Source of the DNA: Simkania sp.
GTDB lineage: Bacteria; Chlamydiota; Chlamydiia; Chlamydiales; Simkaniaceae
Direction: 5' to 3'
Assembly: GCA_027942475.1 (NCBI GenBank)
Contig: JAQFVP010000007.1
Span: 1 to 52,299, forward strand
Length of the DNA: 52,299 nucleotides
The position numbers and the translations under genes were made by a program. This document shows, in pieces, positions 36,386 through 45,989 of this stretch. Below the pieces are notes generated by a model. It was not told the origin of the DNA. It was given only the letters and a program-made list of their open reading frames with translations, and did no database searches. Numbering within the stretch: position 1 is the stretch's first letter; each line of letters begins with the position of its first letter.

Positions 36386-38116
36386 TTAGTGATACAGACA
36401 TTGAATCATTGAGGAAGCAGCTAGCACTTTTAAGGTCTGGTGGAGCTCTTTTTCTAAACGATCGAGAAGAAAGGGCACAGAGGTGCGATCTCCGATCCGT
36501 CCAATGGCTTCTAAAATATTCATCTTGGTTTCTCGATTTGCAGAAAAATAGGCCTCTTGCAAGATTTTGACCGCTCCCGTTTCTTTGCAGAAAAGGGCCA
36601 AGACGAGAGCAGCGCGCAGCTGCAGTTGCTCATCCTTTTCTTCTAAAAAAGATCTGAGAATACGCAGGGCCTCTTCCCCTCCTTCTTGCATAAAACTAGT
36701 TAAAGCGGCGTAACTCACACCAAGTATTTGATGTTTTAAAAACTCTTTAAACGCGCCCTTAGCTTGTGGATGTTCTAAGACGGACAGATAGTGTAAAATA
36801 TCTAGCCGTGTGGTTTGGTCAATTAAGATGGGATATTGGGAGATATGTGGGATGTTTTGCACAAGTGAAGGGGACAGAACTTGAAAAAGGGGTGCTTGTT
36901 TCCACATGATTTTCTCTCGGCAGATCATCAAAAACTGGTAGAGCGTTGCTCCGGCCAGATCGGTTTTGACGTTTTGATGCATAAGACCGAGAGCAGCATT
37001 GGCTTTGACAAACCAATCGGAAGAGATCCGTATGATCTCTTCCGCAAGTAAAGCTCCTTTCATACTCGTGCTTCCCATCACAAAAGCAGCTACGTTTCGC
37101 AACGGGCAATGGGGGTTATACACCCATTTTTTGAGTGTTTGCAGCGCCTTTTCTTGGGAAAAACGGATACAAAGTTGAGCAGCGGTAATTGAGACAGTGG
37201 GGTGCGGGTCCTCCATCATCTTTTGGATTTTTGCAAGTAGTTCGGTCGGCAAATATTTTAATCCGAGCAGGTATAGGCTAGTCAAAGATGCAATGCGCAC
37301 TTTGGGCACCGGGTCATCTAAAAGAAAGACAAGGCGGGGCACTTGATCGATTAGATCGAGGCGAGCGATCAATCGACAAGATAGATAACGCAATTCGGCT
37401 CGAGTGCTTTGAATGAGCTCAGACATCTCTTTGGGGTCGATCTGATCGTAGAGATCGACAATAGCATTTGCAGCGCAAAATTTTTCTTCCACACTACTAC
37501 GGGAGCTAATCAAGATTTTTTTCAGCGGCTCTTTCATCCCACTTGCATGCATCAAAGCGAGCGCCCTGATCGCCTCCAAGCGCACATACCAGACTTGTTC
37601 TTGCTGAAACAAAGTTTTGATTTGCTCGATCAAAACGGTGTCTTGATAATGGGAGGCCATTTTGACTGCGATTGCGCGTAGAAAAGGATCGGATGAACAC
37701 ATACAATTTTTTAGCATTTGAACGCACCGAACATCTTGCGTATAAAAAGCCCCCATAAGGGATGCAATATTTACTCCCAGTTGACGGGAGTGTGCAAAGC
37801 GATGTAAAACAGCCCAAGCGAGTTCTTCCAAAATGTCAAAGTTGACCCCTTCTCGACCCCACACCCTCCACTTTGCGATCGCCTCATTTTCCCTTCCTAA
37901 AGCGATGAGCACTCGGATATAAGCCCGTTGGAGCGGCTGTGATGTGGGATAGATAGAAAGAGCCCTTGCGCACTCTTTGAGGGCTTCTTGCTCACTATGG
38001 ACGAGCAAATGGGAATATACTGTTTTGACTATTTTTTCTGGAGAAGCAGAGGGGGAATGGGAGATCGCTAGGGGGGAAAATAAAAGGAAACAGATAAAAT
38101 AAAGATAAAGATTCAT
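36386..38116 (-). CDS. secreted HEAT-repeat protein
   Basis: A 576-residue protein with an N-terminal signal peptide (hydrophobic residues 3-19, likely cleavage near AISHS) followed by many HEAT-like helical repeats from about residue 135 to the end (for example DPVPKVRIASLTSLYLLG and DPHPTVSITAAQL). A TPR-like stretch lies at 40-90. HEAT arrays bind proteins, so a periplasmic or envelope scaffold is likely. It is last in the MYG1-HIT-HEAT group, 20 bases after the HIT gene. I recall a similar order in Chlamydia trachomatis around CT384-CT386. Confidence 0.8.
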   Translation of the reverse strand: MNLYLYFICFLLFSPLAISHSPSASPEKIVKTVYSHLLVHSEQEALKECARALSIYPTSQPLQRAYIRVLIALGRENEAIAKWRVWGREGVNFDILEELAWAVLHRFAHSRQLGVNIASLMGAFYTQDVRCVQMLKNCMCSSDPFLRAIAVKMASHYQDTVLIEQIKTLFQQEQVWYVRLEAIRALALMHASGMKEPLKKILISSRSSVEEKFCAANAIVDLYDQIDPKEMSELIQSTRAELRYLSCRLIARLDLIDQVPRLVFLLDDPVPKVRIASLTSLYLLGLKYLPTELLAKIQKMMEDPHPTVSITAAQLCIRFSQEKALQTLKKWVYNPHCPLRNVAAFVMGSTSMKGALLAEEIIRISSDWFVKANAALGLMHQNVKTDLAGATLYQFLMICREKIMWKQAPLFQVLSPSLVQNIPHISQYPILIDQTTRLDILHYLSVLEHPQAKGAFKEFLKHQILGVSYAALTSFMQEGGEEALRILRSFLEEKDEQLQLRAALVLALFCKETGAVKILQEAYFSANRETKMNILEAIGRIGDRTSVPFLLDRLEKELHQTLKVLAASSMIQCLYH

Positions 38117-38136
38117 ACACCAAACCGCGCCCTCTT

Positions 38137-38472
38137 TTAGGCCATGGGACCCAATTTCTTACCCCCAATCAAATGAAAATGCAGATGAAAAATGGATTGA
38201 CCAGCTCGAGTTCCGTTATTTGTCAAAAATCGATAATGTTGGGCAATTCCCATTTTTTCAGCCAGTTTTTGGGCAATAGCGACAATTTCAGTTAAGATAG
38301 AAAGATCCTCTGGAGGAACAGATTGGAGGTTTTTATATTGTTTTTTCGGTATGATCAAGATGTGCACAGGTGCAACCGGATGGGCATCTTTGATCGCCAA
38401 TATTCGGTCTGTTTCGTACACTTTGACAGCAGGCAAACTCCCGTTTATAATTTTCCCGAAAATTGTGCTCAT
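38137..38472 (-). CDS. HIT-family nucleoside phosphoramidase (HinT-like)
   Basis: A 111-residue histidine-triad hydrolase with the catalytic HLHFHLIGG motif (His96, His98, His100) and the N-terminal IFGKIINGSLPAVKVYE pattern of HinT proteins, which cleave adenosine phosphoramidates. It overlaps the upstream MYG1 gene by four bases (ATGA), so the two are coupled. Confidence 0.95.
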   Translation of the reverse strand: MSTIFGKIINGSLPAVKVYETDRILAIKDAHPVAPVHILIIPKKQYKNLQSVPPEDLSILTEIVAIAQKLAEKMGIAQHYRFLTNNGTRAGQSIFHLHFHLIGGKKLGPMA

Positions 38473-39353
38473 GACCCGCTCGCTTGCAGGGCCATTTCAA
38501 CTGCCTTGAATGCGTCTTCTTGCGTCTCCCAAACCGAAATAAACCGCCCTTTATGACAAAACACGGCCCCAGAGATGCCAGATGCTTGTTTGAGTTGCTC
38601 CCCAATCAGACCGGCCCATTTTTGAGGCAGCGGCATTCGCACCTGCATCCGCTTGTCGTAAGAAGGGGGAATGCCTCTGAGCTTCCATTGGTTGTTCGTG
38701 GGCATGATCAAAAAGGTAGCGGGGTGACGTTCCCCTCCGAATTCAAAAAAAGCCTCTATCCAGGGCATCGACTTTGAGAAAACGAGTATGCTCTTTTCTT
38801 TTTCCATCTCTTTTCTGATGACTTGTTTACATTCTTGAATGTAGTGAAACCTCTTGATCAAACGCTGCAGATGGCCGTGGGTAAAATGAAGGGCCGTAAA
38901 AAACCCTTGGTCCATGGTTTTTGCATCGACATCGTGTCTTTCGGGGACAAAATTAGCAATTACAGCAGAAAAACTGCAGTAACCCGGGCTTACCACCTCT
39001 TCGCCATTGTCGATGGCGTCGATCCCTATGATCAGAGACCGGTTGAGGTAATAAAACAGTCTGTTGCCGATGATATTTTGATCTTTCAGATATTTGAGAA
39101 TCATACCAGCGCTGCTCAAACTGCCGCGGTAGTCTATTTGGTGGTGATCAAAACGGCGCATTTTCGGTGCATACACCCCCCCAACATCACACACGTAATC
39201 ACACGCAGCTATCTGTTTTGGATCCCGGGAACGGACAATTTTTTCAAGATCAATTTGATCAAAGAGGAGGAGGAGGGCGCAGGCAGTGACTTCATCCGCA
39301 TGAAACCCTCCGCTATGAGTTCCAAAGCTTCTCTTTTTAATCTCGACTTCCAT
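38469..39353 (-). CDS. MYG1/UPF0160 family putative metal-dependent hydrolase
   Basis: A 294-residue MYG1-family protein related to DHH phosphoesterases; eukaryotic MYG1 acts as an RNA exonuclease. The signature FGTHSGGFHADEVTACALL (10-28), a DVGG segment and FDHHQ supply the expected His and Asp metal ligands. The ATG at 39353 has GGAG close upstream. The bacterial substrate is not known. Its chlamydial counterpart has been labelled a metal-dependent hydrolase. Confidence 0.87.
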   Translation of the reverse strand: MEVEIKKRSFGTHSGGFHADEVTACALLLLFDQIDLEKIVRSRDPKQIAACDYVCDVGGVYAPKMRRFDHHQIDYRGSLSSAGMILKYLKDQNIIGNRLFYYLNRSLIIGIDAIDNGEEVVSPGYCSFSAVIANFVPERHDVDAKTMDQGFFTALHFTHGHLQRLIKRFHYIQECKQVIRKEMEKEKSILVFSKSMPWIEAFFEFGGERHPATFLIMPTNNQWKLRGIPPSYDKRMQVRMPLPQKWAGLIGEQLKQASGISGAVFCHKGRFISVWETQEDAFKAVEMALQASGS

Positions 39354-39451
39354 CTGCTCCTCTCTAAAGTCAAACGAATATAAGTTTCGGAAAAATAATA
39401 TTCAAGTTTTAAGATGAGAGCGTGCATGCACATCTTATCAGTTGCAGCATC

Positions 39452-40693
39452 TCAAAGTGAGGGTACCCAACCACGGGTTGCTGCAATTTGAAAATAGATA
39501 ACCAAAAGGGATCCAATGAGCATCAAGAGCATGCAATATTTTCCTCCAAACACCCTAAATTTCACTTTTTTCCTATCTACATAACGCCCCTTCCAAGCCA
39601 TTAAAACGGGCAGTATTCCGTACAAAATGGCAACAAAGACCCCCGCATAGCCGAGAGCGAGGATGAATCCTTTGGGATAAAAAAGGGCAAAAAGGAGGGG
39701 AGGAGCAAACATTGCAGTGAAGAGACTCAGGCGACCACCCACCGTTTTTTTGAAATGAAAAATATCTTGAAAAAAATCGCAGAGGCTGAGAGAAACTCCA
39801 AAAAATGAAGTGACAAGGGCAAAAAATGAAAAACATCCTACGAGTGTGGCAACCCAAGAGATGCGCAAAAAGTGTTTCAGCGCTTCGGTAAGTCCGGCAA
39901 CTGGATGCGCCGTCGATCCGATTGTTTCGAGTCCGTACTCTCCCGTCGAGGGAAGCATCCCAATGATCAAAAACTCCCACACAATATAAAAAAGGAGTGG
40001 AATGAGGCTCCCTCCGAGCAAGGAGATTTTCATTTTGGAAACGGTTCCCTTCAAGTAGGTTTTGATGCTCGGGACGATAATATGGGAGGTAAAAGAGAGG
40101 ATGACAATGGGAACGGCAGAAAAGATGTATTTGGGATTGCCCCCGCGAAAATGTTCCCACTTGATCAGGGGAAATACACAGACCAAAAGACCGACAAATG
40201 CTCCAAATAAAAAGAATATACACAGCCGATTAATTATATCCACGATGCGCATTCCAGACAAAATAAGCACACCGAAGAGGCATAAAAAGAGCAAGACCCC
40301 TAAATTGGGGGGGACCTCAGTTTTTAAGAGGGATCCGAGCAGTTCAGATATGAGGGATCCTCCCCCTGAAAGGTAGGCCGCGGCGACAGAGTATAAGAGA
40401 AGCAGAAAGGAAACCCAGGCGGTGCACTGCCCCGCTATTCCCAGCCTTTCCCTAACGATCGAAATCAGGTTGGCATTGATTTGAGCAGTCATCAAGCTGA
40501 CTTCCATGAGGTAGAAAAGGCTGATTAGCATAAAGAAAAAGCAGACGATAAAGAGGAGAAGCGCATAAAAAAACCCGGCCGCACCAGTGGCTAAGGGAAG
40601 GGCGAGCATTCCGGCACCAATTTGGGTCCCGGCTAAAAGGAGCGTACTGCCCACTACCTTATTTTTAGAAATTTTTTTCCATTGCGCAATCAA
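39452..40693 (-). CDS. tyrP: aromatic amino-acid permease (TyrP-like)
   Basis: A 413-residue inner-membrane transporter with about 11 hydrophobic helices. The first helix carries the HAAAP-family motif GSTLLLAGTQIGAGMLALP. The family imports tyrosine or tryptophan by proton symport, and Chlamydia has one or two tyrP copies. It lies 97 bases after the envelope-protein gene. The exact substrate cannot be read from sequence. Confidence 0.9.
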   Translation of the reverse strand: MIAQWKKISKNKVVGSTLLLAGTQIGAGMLALPLATGAAGFFYALLLFIVCFFFMLISLFYLMEVSLMTAQINANLISIVRERLGIAGQCTAWVSFLLLLYSVAAAYLSGGGSLISELLGSLLKTEVPPNLGVLLFLCLFGVLILSGMRIVDIINRLCIFFLFGAFVGLLVCVFPLIKWEHFRGGNPKYIFSAVPIVILSFTSHIIVPSIKTYLKGTVSKMKISLLGGSLIPLLFYIVWEFLIIGMLPSTGEYGLETIGSTAHPVAGLTEALKHFLRISWVATLVGCFSFFALVTSFFGVSLSLCDFFQDIFHFKKTVGGRLSLFTAMFAPPLLFALFYPKGFILALGYAGVFVAILYGILPVLMAWKGRYVDRKKVKFRVFGGKYCMLLMLIGSLLVIYFQIAATRGWVPSL

Positions 40694-40790
40694 GCTAGTT
40701 CTCAGTCTTCCACTTAAGTAAATGAGTTACCCAATTTCCTTTTTGTCATCTCGAAAAATAGGCGAGGGGTTATAAACGATCCGTCTTACT

Positions 40791-41978
40791 TCAAAAACCC
40801 CAAGAAAATCCGATCCCTACGCAAGAGGTGCAGTTTATGAAAAACTGCCCTTCAGAATACCCATTCCGGTAATTAATGAAAACTCGCATCTTTCGGCCCA
40901 CCCCTTGTAGCTTACTCCACTCGTAACCAAAGATGGAATTTACATCGAATTTCCAATGAACCGCCTGCCAATTTCGAATGTAGGTGGCGAGAAAAAAGGT
41001 GCCATAGAGTTTGCGGTAATAATCTTTCCTTCCACAAAAACGAAGTTCTCCACCATATTCTACGTAAAATGGTTTGATTGGATAACTTTTGTCACTATGA
41101 AACACCCAACCAGGCCCAAAATAGAACCTAAGATTTTTACTGGCTTGGTAGGCTGTGAAAAAATCGATCGCTTCCATACTCGGATTCAGTCGCTTTACAA
41201 GGGGGTGATGATCCATAAATTCATCCCCTAAATGGCCAGAGATGTGGTAGATCCTCAGACGAAAAGCCCACTTGTCTACCGCGTAGCTCAGCGGCACTCC
41301 CAAAAGAAAATCGGTATTAATCATCTCTGCAAATTCTTTGCCCCGGTTGCGCACTCCCATCTTAAACATCGACCATACTCCCCCCTGGATTTCGATCTGC
41401 AAGTCCCCTTTCCACCTAAACACGTTGCGCCAACGGTAAATCGGAAAACTATCCCCCAGAGAAACAAAGGTCGAGATGCGCCCTGCATTGCGGTCCCCAC
41501 GTCGGTAGGTAGCAGAGTAGATTGTACTACGGGGGTTTGCAATCATAGGGGGGTACAAAACTGTGGTTTGGGGAAACCAAATCCCTTTAATCTGCGGTCT
41601 GATTTCTTTTTTTTTCAATGTCTCGAGCCGTCCGCTTGGAAATTTTGCTACTTCTGTCACTGAGTGAATTTCTGGCAAGTCCTTGACAAAACGGATGATA
41701 CTATTTTTAATCAGTTCATTTTTAGGAAGATTGTACAGATAGACATCCCCGTTTTCTACATAAACGAGAATATCAAACTCATAGTAATGGGAATTGACCA
41801 GTGCTTGGATGTAGCCTTCGAGGTAGGAATCTTCTTCCTTTTCGAGATGCTGCTTGGGGAGAGCATTTCGCTTTTCTTCCCCCCTTTTCTCTTCTATTGG
41901 ACTGGGCAGGGCATCTCGAAGCCCAAAACACCCAATCATTAGCATACACAAAACAATTCCGGCGCTTTTACTATTCAT
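40791..41978 (-). CDS. DUF1207-like exported envelope protein
   Basis: A 395-residue protein starting at the ATG at 41978 (a TTG two codons earlier is possible; no clear ribosome-binding site for either). The N-terminal hydrophobic segment ends LMIGC, which could be a lipobox or an ordinary signal peptide. The rest matches my memory of chlamydial DUF1207 proteins: WFPQTTVLYPPMIANPR, FGPGW, DSFPIYRWRNVF, HISGHLGDEFM, then beta-rich segments ending in an aromatic residue. It is probably outer membrane or periplasmic, with unknown function. Confidence 0.75.
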   Translation of the reverse strand: MNSKSAGIVLCMLMIGCFGLRDALPSPIEEKRGEEKRNALPKQHLEKEEDSYLEGYIQALVNSHYYEFDILVYVENGDVYLYNLPKNELIKNSIIRFVKDLPEIHSVTEVAKFPSGRLETLKKKEIRPQIKGIWFPQTTVLYPPMIANPRSTIYSATYRRGDRNAGRISTFVSLGDSFPIYRWRNVFRWKGDLQIEIQGGVWSMFKMGVRNRGKEFAEMINTDFLLGVPLSYAVDKWAFRLRIYHISGHLGDEFMDHHPLVKRLNPSMEAIDFFTAYQASKNLRFYFGPGWVFHSDKSYPIKPFYVEYGGELRFCGRKDYYRKLYGTFFLATYIRNWQAVHWKFDVNSIFGYEWSKLQGVGRKMRVFINYRNGYSEGQFFINCTSCVGIGFSWGF

Positions 41979-42090
41979 TGTCAATAAAATGGAATAAAAA
42001 ATATCAGTTTTATATTAAAAAAACCTTAAATTCATATATACAAATTAGATTGTTTATGATCAGTAAAAAATTATTAAAGAAAGAAAGTTT

Positions 42091-43122
<1,032 letters not shown>

Positions 43123-43161
43123 TTATTGAAAAGTTTTTCCAATTGCTTTTAGATATCAAAC

Positions 43162-44079
43162 ATGAAACAGGAAGGTCCCAAACAAATCGGGAAGTATAAA
43201 ATTATCCAGCTGATCGGCAAGGGGGGAATGGGGGAGATTTTTCTCGCAAGTGACCCCGCTTTTGGAAGGGAGGTCGCTCTCAAACGAATTTTGAGCAAGC
43301 TGGTCGTATACCCCACAATCAAAAAGCGGTTTTTAAGTGAGGCAAAAATCGCAGCACAGCTAGCCCACCCCTCGATCATCCCCATCTACGCTCTGCATGA
43401 AGATGGAGAGCAAATCTACTATACCATGCCCTATATCAAGGGGGATACGCTCAAACATATCATCAAAGTCACGCGGGATCGAGAGCGGTCTAATGAAGCT
43501 CCCCATCCGATTGGTTCTTCTATCCCCCTGCTGATTCGCCTCTTCTTGAATGTATGTCAAGCTATGGACTATGCCCATACACAGAAACTTTTGCACAGAG
43601 ACCTCAAGCCGGAAAATATTATCGTCGGAAAATTTGGGGAGGTGATGATCCTCGATTGGGGGATTGCGACACGTATGGGGAGCATCGACAAGGAAACGCC
43701 TATTAGGTCGAGTGCCCCTTATGATTTGACAAGGCCGGGTAAGGTAGTTGGCACAGTTGGCTACATGGCTCCCGAAAGGGCAATGGGCGCCCCGGCAAAT
43801 AGTAAAACAGATATCTATTCTCTTGGAGTGATTTTATATCAACTCATGACGTTTCGACTCCCCTTTATCCGAAAATCGCTCAAAGAGTTTCGCAAACAAA
43901 TGAAACTGGAGCGGTGGGTTGAGCCCCAAGAAGTAGCGCCCCATAGGGACATTCCCCCTAAGCTCGCTTATATCGCGAAAAAATGTTTGGAACCCAACCC
44001 CGAAAATCGGTATGAATCGGTTCATCAAGTGATTGCTAGCTCGAAAGTTATATCGAAGGATGCCCCGAATGGGTTTTAG
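43162..44079 (+). CDS. pknD: PknD-like Ser/Thr protein kinase, N-terminal kinase part
   Basis: A complete Hanks-type kinase domain: glycine loop GKGGMG (19-24), Lys41 (VALKRI), HRDLKPEN (145-152), DWG (165-167) in place of DFG, and MAPERA. It stops at residue 305, just after the kinase domain. Chlamydial PknD is a single protein of about 930 residues, and its C-terminal part here continues in another frame. The two frames align with PknD across a break at about 44035-44040, where one base seems to be missing. The kinase could still be active alone. A GTG at 44033 and the TTG at 44088 do not restore the join. Confidence 0.88.
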   Translation: MKQEGPKQIGKYKIIQLIGKGGMGEIFLASDPAFGREVALKRILSKLVVYPTIKKRFLSEAKIAAQLAHPSIIPIYALHEDGEQIYYTMPYIKGDTLKHIIKVTRDRERSNEAPHPIGSSIPLLIRLFLNVCQAMDYAHTQKLLHRDLKPENIIVGKFGEVMILDWGIATRMGSIDKETPIRSSAPYDLTRPGKVVGTVGYMAPERAMGAPANSKTDIYSLGVILYQLMTFRLPFIRKSLKEFRKQMKLERWVEPQEVAPHRDIPPKLAYIAKKCLEPNPENRYESVHQVIASSKVISKDAPNGF

Positions 44080-44087
44080 CGGACACA

Positions 44088-45989
44088 TTGAGGCTGAGCC
44101 AGGGGGAGGACTGGGAGTTTCAAGAAAACGTCATATTAGGCAAAAGGATGGCTGTGTCTCGCGTCTCCAATGTGATGGAGTGGTTTATGCTCATGATCTC
44201 GAAAGGGTCTTATTCGGGCAACGTGCGGATCGAGTCCCTTCTTACCGTCGAAAAGGAAAGCCGCGGAGTGGGTTTTTTACTCTGCATCCCAGAGCCCAAA
44301 GAAAGGCAGGGGCTCGAAGAGGGGTACTGCCTTTGGGTGGGCACCGAAAAATACCCCTCGTTTACCCTCTTTCATTCGGGCGTTGAGGTGATGCATATCC
44401 AAGATAGCGGACTTAGGCCCAATCAAAGCTACAAAGTAGCTATAGAGAAAGTGGGAAACAACTTGCGCCTTTTTATAGATGGAAAACCGATTTTTAGTTA
44501 TGTCAGCTGTATCCCTCTCGTCGGGGGACACGTCGGGCTCCTTTTTCGGGATGCCTACTTCAAAATGGAAAGTGTAAATATCCTTTTTGGATCGCAAAAT
44601 GTGATGGTCAACTGCTTATCGATTCCCGACGCATTCATGACGGGAAAAGATTACAAAAAAGCACTGGCTGAATACAGACGGATTGCCCATTCGTTTAAAG
44701 GGCGTGCAGAGGGGCGAGAAGCGCTTTTTCGCGCGGGCATTACCATCTTAGAGCAGGCCAAAAGAAAGAGCCCTAGCCAAAAACAGGAGCTATTTTCCCT
44801 CGCATTAGATGAATTTGAAAAGTTGCGCTCTACCCCTGGCGCCCCCCTGGAATACCTGGGAAAATCGCTCGTGTATCGGGCGGAAAATGACATAGAAGAG
44901 GAGATCAAATGTTTAGAGCTCGGCATCCGAAAGTATTTAAAACATCCCCTTCTCTCTCTGATCGCAGAACATGTGGGCTACCGTTTGCATGAAACTTCGC
45001 GCAAAAATCGGAGGGGAGCCTACTCTTTTTTGTTGCTTGCACTGCGCCATGTGCCCAAAGTGCTCCAAACCCAAGAGACGAACGAGTTGATTAGTCATTT
45101 GGAATCGGAGTGGGAACCGCTCCCCTTTATTGAACCGATTGGAAGTTGCCTGGTTGAAAAAGTCGGCCGTTTGCACCTGGCCATCCAACTCGCTTTTTGG
45201 CTTTCCAAACCGACTATTTTATACGAACTTTTTCAAAAAATACCCCTTGACCTCCCCACGACATACCCTCTGATAAGCAACATCTTGTTTACCTTGCTCG
45301 AAATGGGGTGCCCTCAGCTCGTCGACTACATCTCGAAGAAAAAATTGGATACGAAAGAGCCGAACTACCTCCTTTTAAAAAGCTACCTCGACATGGGAGT
45401 CCATGCAGAAAAAAAGCCGATTCGAGAATGTTTGGAGCTATTTCTCAGCACAGCGCCCAGCCGATTCTCTACGAGGGAAAGCCGCACTTTGCGATTTCTA
45501 TTAGAAAAAGGTCTCACTCTAAAAAATGTCCAGATGGTTCTTCCCTTTTTTGACAGGCTGCTACAATTTGATCAGATCGGCATCGACCTAAAGCCGATAA
45601 AAATCTGGGCGCTTCTCTTGGCAGGGGAAAAAGTAGGAAACCTATTTCCAGAGCATCGCATTGAGACTGTTTCCCCTTACTACCCACTCTACGGCTGTTT
45701 TTTGGCCAGGGAAAAAGGGGAAAAGGAGGCGCTCAATTACTTTGAATTGATTTTAGAAACGCCCCATCCCCCATCAAATGCTTTGCTCAGCCACTTCCTG
45801 CAAGGAACAATTACGCTGAGCTCCCCTTGGATCCAAAATGCTTTTTTTTGGGAAAAAGTGCGGCTGTTTCGTCAACTCGTTTTGTATTACTTTTGTCTTA
45901 ACAAAAAGAGAAAGGCAAATCACTTCGAGCAAATGATCGAAAAGGAGCGGAAAAAATGCCAAGTTTCTTTGCATTTTTTTACCGATTAA
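44088..45989 (+). CDS. PknD C-terminal part, separated by frameshift
   Basis: 633 residues matching the non-kinase part of chlamydial PknD. The same frame is open back to 44040, reading LESYIEGCPEWVLADTLRLS, which continues the PknD alignment. A lectin-like beta region lies at about 30-165 (FLLCIPEP, NLRLFIDGKPIFSY). TPR-like helices begin near residue 180 (DYKKALAEYRRIAHSFKGRAEG). No internal stop codons occur, so the break is recent, a sequencing error, or tolerated. If expressed alone it would need reinitiation at TTG 44088 or ATG 44148. Its stop overlaps the convergent aldehyde dehydrogenase stop. Confidence 0.8.
   Translation: MRLSQGEDWEFQENVILGKRMAVSRVSNVMEWFMLMISKGSYSGNVRIESLLTVEKESRGVGFLLCIPEPKERQGLEEGYCLWVGTEKYPSFTLFHSGVEVMHIQDSGLRPNQSYKVAIEKVGNNLRLFIDGKPIFSYVSCIPLVGGHVGLLFRDAYFKMESVNILFGSQNVMVNCLSIPDAFMTGKDYKKALAEYRRIAHSFKGRAEGREALFRAGITILEQAKRKSPSQKQELFSLALDEFEKLRSTPGAPLEYLGKSLVYRAENDIEEEIKCLELGIRKYLKHPLLSLIAEHVGYRLHETSRKNRRGAYSFLLLALRHVPKVLQTQETNELISHLESEWEPLPFIEPIGSCLVEKVGRLHLAIQLAFWLSKPTILYELFQKIPLDLPTTYPLISNILFTLLEMGCPQLVDYISKKKLDTKEPNYLLLKSYLDMGVHAEKKPIRECLELFLSTAPSRFSTRESRTLRFLLEKGLTLKNVQMVLPFFDRLLQFDQIGIDLKPIKIWALLLAGEKVGNLFPEHRIETVSPYYPLYGCFLAREKGEKEALNYFELILETPHPPSNALLSHFLQGTITLSSPWIQNAFFWEKVRLFRQLVLYYFCLNKKRKANHFEQMIEKERKKCQVSLHFFTD

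Noticed and set aside
39573..40223. A 216-codon frame within the permease gene.
   Set aside because: It is a shifted reading of tyrP without helices or motifs of its own.
43990..44090. Programmed ribosomal frameshifting as the explanation for the pknD break.
   Set aside because: There is no slippery heptamer at 44030-44045 and no obvious downstream structure. A mutation or sequence error is simpler.
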